From NCBI RefSeq assembly GCF_963664555.1, contig NZ_OY761461.1, positions 558,001-622,000 on the forward strand: a stretch of 64,000 nt of DNA. Reading direction: 5' to 3'. Positions 1 through 9,551 of this stretch are shown here, one piece after another. The translations under genes and the position numbers were made by a program. A model generated the notes under the pieces. That model was not told where the DNA came from. It saw nothing but the letters and a program-made list of their open reading frames with translations, and searched no databases. Each line of letters opens with the position of its first letter. Position 1 is the first letter of the stretch. This DNA is from Labilibaculum sp. GTDB lineage: Bacteria > Bacteroidota > Bacteroidia > Bacteroidales > Marinifilaceae.

Positions 1-27
1 AACAACACAATTTAAAACAGGCGTATT

Positions 28-1533
28 ATGACAAGGGATGAATATTTAATGGATCCAAATAAGTTGGTTCAATTCCTTCAAAAACCAAGCTGCGAGTTCA
101 CAAAAGAGGACCTGATAAGATATATAGCAGAGAATGGAATTAAGATGATTAATTTCCGTTACGTTGCTGAGGATGGAAAACTGAAAACCTTAAACTTTAT
201 TATTACCGGTAAAAATCATTTGGATAGCATTCTATCTTCCGGCGAGCGTGTTGATGGATCAAGTTTGTTCTCTTATATAGGAGCAGGTTCAAGTGATTTA
301 TATGTGATTCCTAGATTTAAAACGGCATTTGTGAATCCGTTTTCTGAAGTTCCATGTTTGGATATTCTTTGTTCGTTTTATACGGCCGAAGGAAAACCAA
401 TGGAAAGTGCTCCTGAGTACATTCTAAAAAAGGCACATGATAACTTTAAAAATACTACAGGACTTACTTTTAAGGCAATGGGTGAGCTCGAGTATTATAT
501 TAAAAGTTCAAATCATACATTATATCCCGACGTTGATCAAAAAGGATATCACAGTTCTCAACCTTTTACCAAATGGGAAGGTTTAAGACGTGAAGCAATG
601 GTTTTAATTGCTCAATGCGGAGGGAAAATAAAATACGGACACTCAGAGGTTGGGAATTTCTCATCTGGTGATGATGGTTATGAGCAGCATGAAATTGAAT
701 TTTTGCCGGTTGAGGCAGAGGATGCCGTTGATCAGTTGGTTGTTGCAAAATGGATTGTGAGAATGTTGGCTGCTCGTGAGAAAGCATTGGTGAGCTGGGC
801 TCCAAAAATTACCGTTGGTAAGGCTGGCAGTGGGTTGCATATTCATATGTTGGTTGAGAAAGATGGCAAAAATATCTGTATCGAAAATGGAAAGCTGAGT
901 GATACCGCTAAGAGAATGATTGCTGGTATTTTGAAGTTGTCAGGAGCATTAACGGCTTTTGGAAATACGATTCCGACTTCTTATTTGCGTTTGGTTCCAC
1001 ATCAGGAGGCTCCGACTTACGTTTGTTGGGGAGACCGTAATCGCTCTGTTTTGGTGCGGGTTCCTCTTGGTTGGGTAGGTACCACAGATATGATTAAGAG
1101 TGTGAATCCATTCGAGCCGGCTGATGCAAGAGATTTTTCAAGCAAGCAAACTTTTGAGTTTAGAGTTCCGGATGGTTCTGCAGATATATATTCATTGATG
1201 GCTGGTTTGATTGTAGCAGGTCAATACGGATTGAAGATGGAAGATGGCTTGCAGGTGGCTAATGAATTGTATGCAGATGTAGATATTTTTGCACCGCATT
1301 ATAAAGAAAAATTAGATGGTTTGAAGCAATTGCCAACTTGCTGTTGGGAGAGTGCAGATTGTTTGCTTGAGCAAAGAGAGATTTTTGAGCAAAACGGTAT
1401 TTTTCCAAAAGGAAGACTTGATGCCGTTGTGAAAAAACTTAAGTTATATGAAGATAATGGGTTAAATGACCGTATTCTGGGTAATGTCGATAAGATTATG
1501 GCGATTGTAAATGATTACATTCATTGCATGTAA
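28..1533 (+). CDS. glnA: Glutamine synthetase family protein (type I-like)
   Basis: Predicted to make glutamine from glutamate, ammonia and ATP in the cytoplasm. At 501 residues it is close to type I enzymes and far shorter than the ~700-residue GSIII common in this phylum. Visible motifs are ELEYY in the N-terminal part of the catalytic domain, EVGNFSSGDDGYEQHEIEF (metal and substrate ligands), GSGLHIHM, RLVPHQEAP followed by NRSVLVRVP, and the FEFRVPDGSADIY block. The NLYDLP adenylylation site of beta-type GSI is not seen, so covalent control is unlikely. A second ATG lies at 49 and is an alternative start; neither has a Shine-Dalgarno sequence. It converges on the ammonium transporter across a shared terminator region, which fits a role in nitrogen assimilation. 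Confidence 0.88.
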   Translation: MTRDEYLMDPNKLVQFLQKPSCEFTKEDLIRYIAENGIKMINFRYVAEDGKLKTLNFIITGKNHLDSILSSGERVDGSSLFSYIGAGSSDLYVIPRFKTAFVNPFSEVPCLDILCSFYTAEGKPMESAPEYILKKAHDNFKNTTGLTFKAMGELEYYIKSSNHTLYPDVDQKGYHSSQPFTKWEGLRREAMVLIAQCGGKIKYGHSEVGNFSSGDDGYEQHEIEFLPVEAEDAVDQLVVAKWIVRMLAAREKALVSWAPKITVGKAGSGLHIHMLVEKDGKNICIENGKLSDTAKRMIAGILKLSGALTAFGNTIPTSYLRLVPHQEAPTYVCWGDRNRSVLVRVPLGWVGTTDMIKSVNPFEPADARDFSSKQTFEFRVPDGSADIYSLMAGLIVAGQYGLKMEDGLQVANELYADVDIFAPHYKEKLDGLKQLPTCCWESADCLLEQREIFEQNGIFPKGRLDAVVKKLKLYEDNGLNDRILGNVDKIMAIVNDYIHCM

Positions 1534-1616
1534 TTTTATTGGATTTCGTGAAAACATCTGCCAAAATGTAGTTTTCACTTTAATATTCGAAAGAAGATTA
1601 GGTTTTTAAATGGGGT

Positions 1617-1648
1617 AGTCCCGCAGCGAATGCTGCGGGACTTTTTTA
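1617..1648 (+). terminator. Intrinsic terminator of glnA
   Basis: An 11-bp perfect stem, AGTCCCGCAGC pairing with GCTGCGGGACT around the loop GAAT, is followed by a T-run. It lies between the convergent glnA and amt genes. The T-run is only on the plus-strand side, so it should mainly end glnA transcription. Confidence 0.9.
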
Positions 1649-1657
1649 TGGTGTTCT

Positions 1658-2986
1658 TTATTCTTTATATGCAAATGAATAGGATTCATCGTGTTGTGAT
1701 ATATCCAAACCTTTGGCTTCAGAGTATTCCGAAACTCTAAGTGTAACAAATCTGTTTGTTATCCAATATAGGATGTAGGATCCTCCGAAAGTAAAGACTC
1801 CAACAATTACCAATGCAATGATGTGCATTAAAAAAGTTTTGACTTCTCCATGTATTAGTCCAACATCATGAGCAAATACAGCGGTTAAAATCATTCCCGT
1901 GATTCCTCCCATTCCGTGTGCCGGAAATACATCAAGGGTATCATCCAGAGATGTTTTGCCTTGTAAGGTGATTGCGTAATTGCTTACGATAGATGCTATT
2001 ACACCAATAGTAATGGATGCTCCGACAGTTACAAATCCTGCGGCAGGAGTAATGGCTACAAGTCCAACAACCAAACCAATTGCAGCTCCTAATCCTGATG
2101 GCTTGTGTCCTCGGGCACCATCAAGAAAAATCCAGGTCAGCATGGCTGCTGCCGATGCTGTATTTGTATTTAGTAAGGCTAATACTGCTGTAGATGAGGC
2201 TTCCAGGGCTGATCCTGCATTGAATCCAAACCAACCGAACCAAAGCATTCCTGCACCAAGAAGCACGAATGGAATGTTGGAACGTTTCTCGTTGTACTTC
2301 GATTTTGTTCTTTTTCCGAGAAACATGGCTCCTGCAAGTGCTGCGAATCCTGCAGACATATGAACAACAGTACCTCCTGCAAAATCCAATACTCCCATGT
2401 TGCGAAGAAATCCGTTTGGATGCCAGGTCCAGTGTGCAAGCGGAGCATATATAAATATCGTGAAAAGGCTTATGAAAATCATATATGCTCTAAATCTTAC
2501 CCTTCCAGCAAAAGATCCTGTGATTAAAGCGGGTGTGATAATTGCAAATTTTAACTGGAAAAGTGCAAAAAGAGCAAATGGAATGGTTGGCGACATTTCT
2601 GGGTGGGTGTAGCCTCCTACATTCTTAAACATTAGGAAAGTTAGTGGGTTTCCAACCAATCCAAAGCCTTCCGGACCAATGCTGTCTCCAAAAGCCAAGC
2701 TGAATCCAATAACAACCCATATCATACTTACAATTCCCATTGCAACAAAACTTTGAAGAATTGTTGATATGATGTTTCTGGGATCCACCATGCCACCATA
2801 AAAAAATGCAAGTCCGGGAGTCATAAGAAGAACCAGGGCGGTTGAAGTTAGCATCCATGCTACATCGCCCGAAACAATATTTGGATCATCAACTCCCAAT
2901 TTAACACTAGGGACAAATACTCCGACAATAGCCACTACAATAAGCAGCAATAAGGCATAAAGCCATTTTTTACTGTTTTTCATCAC
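1658..2986 (-). CDS. amt: Ammonium transporter (Amt/MEP/Rh family)
   Basis: Inner-membrane ammonium channel of 442 residues with about 11-12 hydrophobic segments. The N-terminus has a signal-anchor-like segment (residues 8-26) and then the Amt core beginning near VSGDVAWMLTSTALVLL. The two pore histidines are visible in context: GGTVVHMSAG and FPAHGMGGITG. The conserved Asp sits in GVLDFAGG. No glnK/P-II gene is next to it, which is unusual for amt genes. The gene starts MMK, so the start could be either of two adjacent ATGs. It faces glutamine synthetase, so the pair probably serves ammonium uptake and fixation. Confidence 0.93.
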   Translation of the reverse strand: MMKNSKKWLYALLLLIVVAIVGVFVPSVKLGVDDPNIVSGDVAWMLTSTALVLLMTPGLAFFYGGMVDPRNIISTILQSFVAMGIVSMIWVVIGFSLAFGDSIGPEGFGLVGNPLTFLMFKNVGGYTHPEMSPTIPFALFALFQLKFAIITPALITGSFAGRVRFRAYMIFISLFTIFIYAPLAHWTWHPNGFLRNMGVLDFAGGTVVHMSAGFAALAGAMFLGKRTKSKYNEKRSNIPFVLLGAGMLWFGWFGFNAGSALEASSTAVLALLNTNTASAAAMLTWIFLDGARGHKPSGLGAAIGLVVGLVAITPAAGFVTVGASITIGVIASIVSNYAITLQGKTSLDDTLDVFPAHGMGGITGMILTAVFAHDVGLIHGEVKTFLMHIIALVIVGVFTFGGSYILYWITNRFVTLRVSEYSEAKGLDISQHDESYSFAYKE

Positions 2987-3235
2987 AATAATGATTTATA
3001 AAATGTACAAAATCCGGTTGGTGTGATTATGGATTGTAGTCCGTCAAATATTACGCTTGGCTGGTAAAAATAGTATAAAATATAAATATAACCTAATTGA
3101 ATTTGGGGTGTGTTAATTTTATACGATTGTATTTTTGTAATGCACCCCTTATTTTTAAGCCTAGGTCTTTTTTTATTTGCTTTTAAATATTGAAAAGGAT
3201 TTGGCTTCGGGTTGGAATTAGGATGAGTTATCCTG

Positions 3236-3266
3236 TAAAAAGAAAGGCTCCAATATTGGAGCCTTT
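3236..3266 (-). terminator. Intrinsic terminator of the DUF4783 gene
   Basis: AAAGGCTCCAATATTGGAGCCTTT (3243-3266) is split here as the perfect palindrome AAAGGCTCCAAT / ATTGGAGCCTTT. Read on the minus strand it is followed by a T-rich tract and lies 2 bases beyond the stop codon of the minus-strand gene. Confidence 0.8.
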
Positions 3267-3268
3267 AA

Positions 3269-3670
3269 TTAGTTTTTTTCGATTCGTAGTTGATGTACAA
3301 CAAATTTTCCTGTATCATTTTTTAGCAGAAAATTAACCCGGAAGTTTCCCTGGCTAGTTGTTAAACTGCCAATCACATATCGGGCTTCAGGTTTTCCACC
3401 TACATGTTTTTTATTGAATCCTGTTGGAGGAAATTCCTTAAAGAATTTAGCCATGATTTGTTTTGCCTGTGATTTACTGTAAATAGCTTCCTTATCCTGT
3501 ATGGTTAATTGAATACGCTCTCCAAAGAAATTTGACAAGCTCATACTGTTACCTTGCTTAAAAGCATTGATTAATTCTTGAGGTAAATCATCATTATTTT
3601 GTGAGATTGCTGATGAGCAACAAACTAAAAGGAAGAATATTCCTGAAAATATGTATTTTATAGATCTCAT
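3269..3670 (-). CDS. DUF4783-type exported protein
   Basis: A 133-residue protein when started at the ATG at 3670 (MRSIKYIF); a longer in-frame reading from 3730 adds an unlikely N-terminus. Residues 1-22 form a signal peptide ending near SSAISQ, so the product is exported; an earlier VCCSS could be a lipobox. The rest is a small alpha+beta fold of the NTF2/SnoaL kind, with the pattern LPQELINAFKQGN, YSKSQAKQIMAKFF and a C-terminal strand-rich part (GNFRVNFLLKND). This matches my memory of the DUF4783 family, widespread in Bacteroidota and of unknown function. It stands alone with its own terminator. Confidence 0.72.
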   Translation of the reverse strand: MRSIKYIFSGIFFLLVCCSSAISQNNDDLPQELINAFKQGNSMSLSNFFGERIQLTIQDKEAIYSKSQAKQIMAKFFKEFPPTGFNKKHVGGKPEARYVIGSLTTSQGNFRVNFLLKNDTGKFVVHQLRIEKN

Positions 3671-3880
3671 ATGAATAATTTTCAATTTAATATCATATAC
3701 CTTTACACAAATACTGTGCGAAAAATACATCGCAAGTTAAAAAAAATCTGAATTTCTTTTTCGAAATAAAGAAAGAATTGATTCTTATGATATGTAGAAT
3801 CAGGCGCATAGATGCTTTCATTGTGTAAGTAATTAATTAAAGTTTGAGTATTATTATAATGAAAGAAAATTAAGGTTTTA

Positions 3881-3902
3881 TTTTGCACAAATTTGTACAA
3901 AA
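3881..3902. repeat. 22-bp near-perfect palindrome upstream of rlmH
   Basis: TTTTGCACAAA followed by TTTGTACAAAA is an inverted repeat with a single mismatch and no spacer, 40 bases before the rlmH start. It may be an operator or part of a promoter; no matching copy was noticed elsewhere in the window. Confidence 0.5.
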
Positions 3903-3942
3903 TAACAAATTGGCTTAGTCTAAAATTGAAAATTAAAAATAA

Positions 3943-4416
3943 ATGAAAATTGTTCTTTTAGTGATTGGAAAGACAGATAAGGATTTTGTAAAAACCGGGA
4001 TTGAAGAATATCAGAAGCGGTTGGTGCATTATCTTCCTTTCGAGATGAAAATAATTCCAGACATAAAAAACACGAAGAATCTTTCTGAAAATCAGCAGAA
4101 ACAAAAAGAAGGAGAATTAATTTTAGAAAAGATTAAAGCCGGAGATACATTAATGTTGCTCGATGAGGGAGGAAAAGAGTTTTCGTCTCCGGCATTTTCT
4201 AATTTTATAGAACAGAAGATGATCGGTGGAATTAAAAATTTGGTTTTTGTAATTGGCGGTCCTTATGGGTTTTCTGAAGATGTGTATCGGAATGCACAAG
4301 GAAAGGTTTCGTTATCGAAAATGACTTTTTCCCACCAAATGATTCGGATGATTTTTACCGAGCAATTGTATCGGGCAATGACAATTATTAAAGGAGAGCC
4401 TTATCATCACGTTTGA
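3943..4416 (+). CDS. rlmH: 23S rRNA (pseudouridine1915-N3)-methyltransferase RlmH
   Basis: SPOUT-class methyltransferase that modifies pseudouridine 1915 in helix 69 of 23S rRNA, using S-adenosylmethionine. The length of 157 residues is normal. Family signatures are visible: LLDEGGKEFSSPAFSNF (residues ~65-82), FVIGGPYGF forming the trefoil-knot AdoMet loop, and the C-terminal SLSKMTFSHQMIRMIFTEQ ... GEPYHH block that ends the family. It is a single-gene unit, with the next gene starting about 80 bases downstream. Confidence 0.95.
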   Translation: MKIVLLVIGKTDKDFVKTGIEEYQKRLVHYLPFEMKIIPDIKNTKNLSENQQKQKEGELILEKIKAGDTLMLLDEGGKEFSSPAFSNFIEQKMIGGIKNLVFVIGGPYGFSEDVYRNAQGKVSLSKMTFSHQMIRMIFTEQLYRAMTIIKGEPYHHV

Positions 4417-4498
4417 TGCTTTGAACTAATTATGCTAATTTGTGAGAGGTGAGGCATGAATTTTGTATCAGCAATAAAATACTTCAAAACTATCCGAA

Positions 4499-7400
4499 TT
4501 GAAAAATAGACTTCTCAAATATATTCCGGCCATTCTTTCGTTGGTGTTTCTTCTGTTGGCAGTTTCTACAGAGTATTATTTTAGGCAAAATGACCGCCTT
4601 GTAAATGTGGCTAATCATGCCCGGCAGGTTATTGAGAGAAAAGAACAGTTACTGAAAAAAGATCTCGGTGAACTTCAGAGTGCAATTGCAAAAAAGGATG
4701 GAGTACTTCAGAAGTACAATAACTTTTCAGAGTTTGAGAAGGACCTGAAAAAAGATGGATTTGTTCTAATTGCTTATAAACAAGATAGTTTATTGTTCTG
4801 GAGCGATAATTCTTTTCTGATACCCGGGAAAAGCTTTCTTGAAAAAGAGAATCCATTGGTTGTTCAGCTGGATGATGGATTCTATTTTATGCAAAAACAG
4901 AAGGCGGATTCAATTGATTTGTATGGATTCTTACTTTTAAAAAAGATTTATCCATATCATAATAAATTTCTGAAAGATCATTTTGGACCAGATTTTTTCA
5001 TCCCCGACTCTTTTGATATTTCCTTAAACCCAAATTCGGGAGTTTCAGTGAGCAGTTCCGATGGCAAATTCATGTTTTCATTATTGGATGATAATGCTGG
5101 AATGGGTTCCGGAAGGGGACAAAAAGGAGTGGGTTTATTGTATTTGTTGGCGGTTCTGTCTGGTTTGGTATTCTTCAGTATTTTACTCCGGCAATTCAAA
5201 GATCTGAAATTAGGTCTCTCAGCCTTTCTTATTTGGGGAGTAAGTCTGGTACTTATACGATATTTTATGTTGCTGTGGGGATTTCCCGCCGTTTTTTCAA
5301 AATTTGAGATTTTTTCTCCTGTTTTGTTTGCGAGTTCATTCTTCTTTCCATCCTTAGGTGATTTTGTAATCAACTCGTTCTTCTTGTTTATTTTCGTTTA
5401 TACCTATTCAAGGTTTTTAGTCAGCAATCAATTCTTTAAGCCTAAAAATTCATCTCAAGTTTCCAGATGGATTTCTGTGCATTTAATTCTGTTTTATCTG
5501 CTGTATTTTACAATCGAGGATCTGTTCGAGAGCTTAATTTTTGACTCCAGTTTTAGCTTGCAGATGTTTGTATTTCAGGATAATGGGATTTATGTTTTCA
5601 TAGGTTTTGCTATATTGATTTTTTTATTTTATGCTTTGGGGCAAATCGCAAATCTACTGGGAGAAATTGCCCGGGATCATTGGAATTTAAAAACGTATTT
5701 ACTCGCAGTTATTCCTGTATCCATGGTTTTCAGTTTGGTATTTTATTTTTTTAATCCAGTAAAAACTGATGTTGTTACTCTGGGCTTTCCAATTTTGCTG
5801 GTTTTGGTTTTGGGTCTAATTAATTATCAGAAAGAAAAGGGAGGAAGATATTCTTTATATGTGGCTTTGCTTTTAGGTGTTTCAATATTTGTTACCAATA
5901 GGATCAATTTTTTCTCCAGTCAAAAGGAAAAACAGGATAGACAAGTAGTGGCAATGAATCTTTCTACAGAATATGATCCAACCTCTGAATTTTTTTTGAT
6001 GGAAATTCAAGAGAAAATCGATCAGGATTCAATATTAAAAGATTTGTGCAAACGACCTTTTAGAAATGAACCTGAAATAGCAGATTATGTTCAAAATAAA
6101 TACTTTACAGGATTTTGGGAGCAATATCATCTTCAAGTTACAATTTGCAGCAACATGGATGATTTAAATATTGAGCCCGATAATCAGATCAGAAATTGTT
6201 TTGAGTTTTTTGAAGAAATGATTGTCACAACAGGTGAACCTATTCCAAATAGTAATTTTTACTACTTGAATGAGTTTGATGGGATGGTTTCATATTTAGG
6301 TGTTATTTCCAATCCATCGTTTGCTTCCGATGAGGTTAAAATTTACCTGCGTCTCGATTCTAAATTTGGCAATGAGGGTTTAGGATATCCGGATTTGTTG
6401 TTGGATGAAAAAGTTGATTTGCGTCCGGTAAGTCATAAATATTCTTATGGGAAATATCAGAATGGGAAACTGATTGCTTCCTCCGGAAAATTTAATTATT
6501 TCATGAGTGATGCCGGGTTTGGCGTTAGTTCTGCCGATTTTTTCTGGAAACAGATTGATGGGTACGACCATTTGATATATAAGTTTGGTGATAATGCTGT
6601 TGTAGTAAGTTGCCCTTCTGTATCATGGTATAACAGAGGGATAACCATTCCGTATGTTTTTGTTCTTTTTTATGTTTTTGGCTTTTGTATTTGGTTGCTT
6701 GAAAAAGTTTCTTCTAAATTCAGAATAAATCTAAGTTTTAAATACCGGATTCAATACTCAATTATTGGTTTGCTAATGCTATTCTTCCTTTTGTTGGGTG
6801 GCGGCACTGTGTATTACAACATTAACCAGGCTAACGAAGCAAATAGCAGGAGTCTGCAAGAGAAATTGCTTTTGGTTAAACGTGAGGTAATTCAGGATTT
6901 GTCGGGAGACAGTTCACGAAAATCAGAGGTGATAACAGATCAATTAAGACAATTGTCAAATTTGATTTTTGCGGATATTCATTTGTACAATTTATCCGGG
7001 GAGTTGATTGCAACTTCAAGACCAGAAATATTTGAGAAAAAACTGCAGGGGAAGAGGATGAATTTTGCCGCTTACGATCAACTTTTTTTTAATGAGCGAA
7101 CTCATTTTATTCATAAAGAACAAATTGGGAAAATGTCTTACTTGTCGGCTTACGAATCTTTGGTTGATGAAAATAATGAAACCATTGCATTTGTAAATCT
7201 CCCTTATTTCCTAAAAAGCAAAGAGCTGGAAAAAGAAATGTTTAATTTAATTCTTGCCGGGGTAAATCTTCATGTATTGATGATTTTGCTGGCCATTTTT
7301 CTTTCGGTAATTATATCGAATAAAATAACTTATCCGCTTCGTTTAATTCAGAGCAGACTGAAGGCAACACGTTTTGGTTCGTATGGTGAGCAAATTGAAT

Positions 7401-8170
7401 ATACTAAAAATGATGAAATAGGTAGTTTGGTGAAGGAATATAATCAAATGCTTATTGAGCTTGAAGAGAGTGCTTCCCGTTTGGCAAAATCGGAACGGGA
7501 ATCTGCATGGCGGGAAATGGCAAAGCAAATTGCTCATGAAATTAAGAACCCATTAACCCCTATGAAATTAAGTATTCAGTTTCTGCAGAAACGCTTCGAG
7601 GACAAAACACCAAATTGGGAAGAGCATTTTAATCGTGTGAGTAAAACATTAATAGAGCAAATTAATGCTTTGTCATCTATTGCTACTGCATTTTCGAATT
7701 TTGCAAAGATGCCGGCAGCCAAAAATGAAAATTTAAATTTGGTTGAAATTCTCGAACATACAGTTGATTTGTTTAAGAACGATGATTTTGATTTGAAACT
7801 CGATTTGAATTCCATTGAGAATGCAAGTGTTTTTGTTGACAAAGAACAGTTTGTCCGCGTTTTTGTGAATTTAATTAACAATGCGATTCAATCTATCCCG
7901 GAAGAAAACCTGGCTCAGGTTGTAATTGAGTTAGAGGATATAGATTCTGATTATCAGGTAAGTGTAATTGATAATGGTTCCGGAATTAACCCGGAGATTA
8001 AAGAGAGGTTGTTTTCACCTAACTTTACAACAAAATCGAGTGGTATGGGATTGGGTTTATCAATTGTTAAAAATATTGTTGAGAATGCTAACGGAAGCAT
8101 TTGGGTTGAATCGGAGAGGCATATTGGATCTTGTTTTATTGTTCGGATTCCTAAAAGAAAAGAGATATAA
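4499..8170 (+). CDS. Giant multi-membrane sensor histidine kinase (NtrY-like catalytic core)
   Basis: 1,223-residue membrane histidine kinase. Order seen: TM1 (~5-28); first extracytoplasmic region (~30-205); a cluster of about eight membrane segments (~213-475); second extracytoplasmic region (~490-700); two membrane segments (~705-780); third extracytoplasmic region (~785-910); a last membrane segment (~915-940) and HAMP; then HisKA with the H-box IAHEIKNPLTPMKLS and an HATPase domain with NLINNAIQSIP, DNGSGI and GMGLGLSIV. The H-box resembles NtrY. The start is TTG; the upstream in-frame stop at 4475 leaves no ATG that would keep TM1. No response-regulator gene is adjacent, so its partner must be elsewhere. 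The downstream MBL-fold gene begins one base after its stop, suggesting co-transcription. Confidence 0.85.
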   Translation: MKNRLLKYIPAILSLVFLLLAVSTEYYFRQNDRLVNVANHARQVIERKEQLLKKDLGELQSAIAKKDGVLQKYNNFSEFEKDLKKDGFVLIAYKQDSLLFWSDNSFLIPGKSFLEKENPLVVQLDDGFYFMQKQKADSIDLYGFLLLKKIYPYHNKFLKDHFGPDFFIPDSFDISLNPNSGVSVSSSDGKFMFSLLDDNAGMGSGRGQKGVGLLYLLAVLSGLVFFSILLRQFKDLKLGLSAFLIWGVSLVLIRYFMLLWGFPAVFSKFEIFSPVLFASSFFFPSLGDFVINSFFLFIFVYTYSRFLVSNQFFKPKNSSQVSRWISVHLILFYLLYFTIEDLFESLIFDSSFSLQMFVFQDNGIYVFIGFAILIFLFYALGQIANLLGEIARDHWNLKTYLLAVIPVSMVFSLVFYFFNPVKTDVVTLGFPILLVLVLGLINYQKEKGGRYSLYVALLLGVSIFVTNRINFFSSQKEKQDRQVVAMNLSTEYDPTSEFFLMEIQEKIDQDSILKDLCKRPFRNEPEIADYVQNKYFTGFWEQYHLQVTICSNMDDLNIEPDNQIRNCFEFFEEMIVTTGEPIPNSNFYYLNEFDGMVSYLGVISNPSFASDEVKIYLRLDSKFGNEGLGYPDLLLDEKVDLRPVSHKYSYGKYQNGKLIASSGKFNYFMSDAGFGVSSADFFWKQIDGYDHLIYKFGDNAVVVSCPSVSWYNRGITIPYVFVLFYVFGFCIWLLEKVSSKFRINLSFKYRIQYSIIGLLMLFFLLLGGGTVYYNINQANEANSRSLQEKLLLVKREVIQDLSGDSSRKSEVITDQLRQLSNLIFADIHLYNLSGELIATSRPEIFEKKLQGKRMNFAAYDQLFFNERTHFIHKEQIGKMSYLSAYESLVDENNETIAFVNLPYFLKSKELEKEMFNLILAGVNLHVLMILLAIFLSVIISNKITYPLRLIQSRLKATRFGSYGEQIEYTKNDEIGSLVKEYNQMLIELEESASRLAKSERESAWREMAKQIAHEIKNPLTPMKLSIQFLQKRFEDKTPNWEEHFNRVSKTLIEQINALSSIATAFSNFAKMPAAKNENLNLVEILEHTVDLFKNDDFDLKLDLNSIENASVFVDKEQFVRVFVNLINNAIQSIPEENLAQVVIELEDIDSDYQVSVIDNGSGINPEIKERLFSPNFTTKSSGMGLGLSIVKNIVENANGSIWVESERHIGSCFIVRIPKRKEI

Positions 8171-8171
8171 G

Positions 8172-8948
8172 ATGATTGTAAAAATACTGGTAGATAATAC
8201 CGCGAAAGATGGTTTTGAGGCAGTTCATGGTTTTTCGGCTGTGATTGAGGCCGATGAGAAAATTTTATTTGATGTTGGACCAAATTCCCTTTTTATCGAG
8301 AATGCGGGAAAAATGGGTGTTGATTTGGATGAAATCAATACTCTGGTTTTGAGTCATGGTCATTGGGATCATGGTGATGGTTTGCAGTTTGTGTCAGGGA
8401 AACGTTTGATTACACATCCCGATTCATTTTCTCTTCGTTTTCGAAAGGAAAGCAAGACTACTGTTGGCCTAAAAATGACAAGAAAAGAGATTGCCGAACA
8501 ATTCGAATTAAAGGAATCAAAATTGCCGGTTTGGATCAGTGAGAAAATGGTTTATCTGGGTGAAATTCCACGATTAAATGATTTTGAATCCCAATCAACA
8601 ACTTTCCTTTTGGAAGACGGATCGCCGGATTTTGTTGCTGATGATTCTGCACTTGCCATTAAGAGCGAAAAAGGATTAATAGTCATCAGCGGGTGTGCGC
8701 ACGCCGGCATTTGCAATACGGTGGCTTACGCAAAAGAGGTTTGTGGGGAGGATAAGGTTTATGCGGTGTTGGGAGGTTTTCATTTAAAGAAACTGGATGA
8801 AGTTTTTCAGAAAACCGCAGGCTTTTTTCAGGAAGAGAAATTGGAAATATTAGGAGCAACACATTGCACAAGCTTTCTTGTTCAGGATGAGTTTAAAAAA
8901 TATTTTAAAACGATAAATTTAGAAGCCGGAGTTGAGGTAGAATTGTAA
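8172..8948 (+). CDS. MBL-fold metallohydrolase
   Basis: 258-residue cytoplasmic metallo-beta-lactamase-fold protein, starting at the ATG at 8172 right after the kinase stop codon. The metal-binding motif is SHGHWDHGDG (HxHxDH type), followed by later ligand candidates in SGCAHAGICN and GGFHLKK. The sequence resembles the branch annotated as 7,8-dihydropterin-6-methyl-4-(beta-D-ribofuranosyl)-aminobenzene-5'-phosphate synthase-like, but that activity is not proven for most members and I assign only a hydrolase. It ends directly against the stop codon of the convergent LuxR-type gene with no bases between. Confidence 0.85.
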   Translation: MIVKILVDNTAKDGFEAVHGFSAVIEADEKILFDVGPNSLFIENAGKMGVDLDEINTLVLSHGHWDHGDGLQFVSGKRLITHPDSFSLRFRKESKTTVGLKMTRKEIAEQFELKESKLPVWISEKMVYLGEIPRLNDFESQSTTFLLEDGSPDFVADDSALAIKSEKGLIVISGCAHAGICNTVAYAKEVCGEDKVYAVLGGFHLKKLDEVFQKTAGFFQEEKLEILGATHCTSFLVQDEFKKYFKTINLEAGVEVEL

Positions 8949-9542
8949 CTATTTTACCTCGTCCATAGAAATAAGATTGTGCAAAATTGCATATACCGTT
9001 AATCCGGATACAGATTTAATACCCAATTTTTGTGTGATGTTTTTACGGTGAGTGACCACGGTATGAATGCTGATGAATAATTGATCGGCAATTTCTTTGT
9101 TGGTTAATCCAAGAGCAATATGTTTTAAGATATTTTTCTCACGGGAACTAATTGTTTCTGAATTTTTATCAGGAAATGAACTTTTGTTATTTTTATTTAG
9201 AATTTCCTGCATCATATCAAGAATGGTATTTTGCCCATCCATATAATTGATATAACCATCTGCCTTTAAGTCATTTTTAAGGTTTTTCTTGTTCGATAAC
9301 AAGATCAGAGAGAGTTTATTTTCATTGAAAAATTCCCTCTTTGCATCCAGACAATCACCGGGCAGCATGTCTGGATTAATAATGAGAATATCCGGTTTTC
9401 TTTTGTGCACAATTCCGCATACATCCTCTTTATTATCGATGAGCTGAATCACCTCAGAATTCTCCAGATTTTGAAGAATTGACCGGAGTCCTTTTCGGAT
9501 CATGCACGAATTATCAGCAATAAGAATCGTAGATCTTGCCAT
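8949..9542 (-). CDS. LuxR-family DNA-binding regulator with a degenerate receiver domain
   Basis: 197 residues: a receiver-like domain (~5-115) and a C-terminal LuxR/GerE helix-turn-helix (~130-195; SSREKNILKHIALGLTNKEI and LFISIHTVVTHRKNI are typical). The receiver has only one Asp in its acidic pocket (D10) and N56 where the phosphorylated Asp is expected (PDILIINPDMLPG); D58 is nearby but displaced. It probably does not work as a normal phospho-switch. It lies 9 bases downstream of the hemerythrin gene and is almost certainly co-transcribed with it, suggesting a joint gas- or redox-response module (inference). Confidence 0.87.
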   Translation of the reverse strand: MARSTILIADNSCMIRKGLRSILQNLENSEVIQLIDNKEDVCGIVHKRKPDILIINPDMLPGDCLDAKREFFNENKLSLILLSNKKNLKNDLKADGYINYMDGQNTILDMMQEILNKNNKSSFPDKNSETISSREKNILKHIALGLTNKEIADQLFISIHTVVTHRKNITQKLGIKSVSGLTVYAILHNLISMDEVK

Positions 9543-9551
9543 AGTTAGAAT

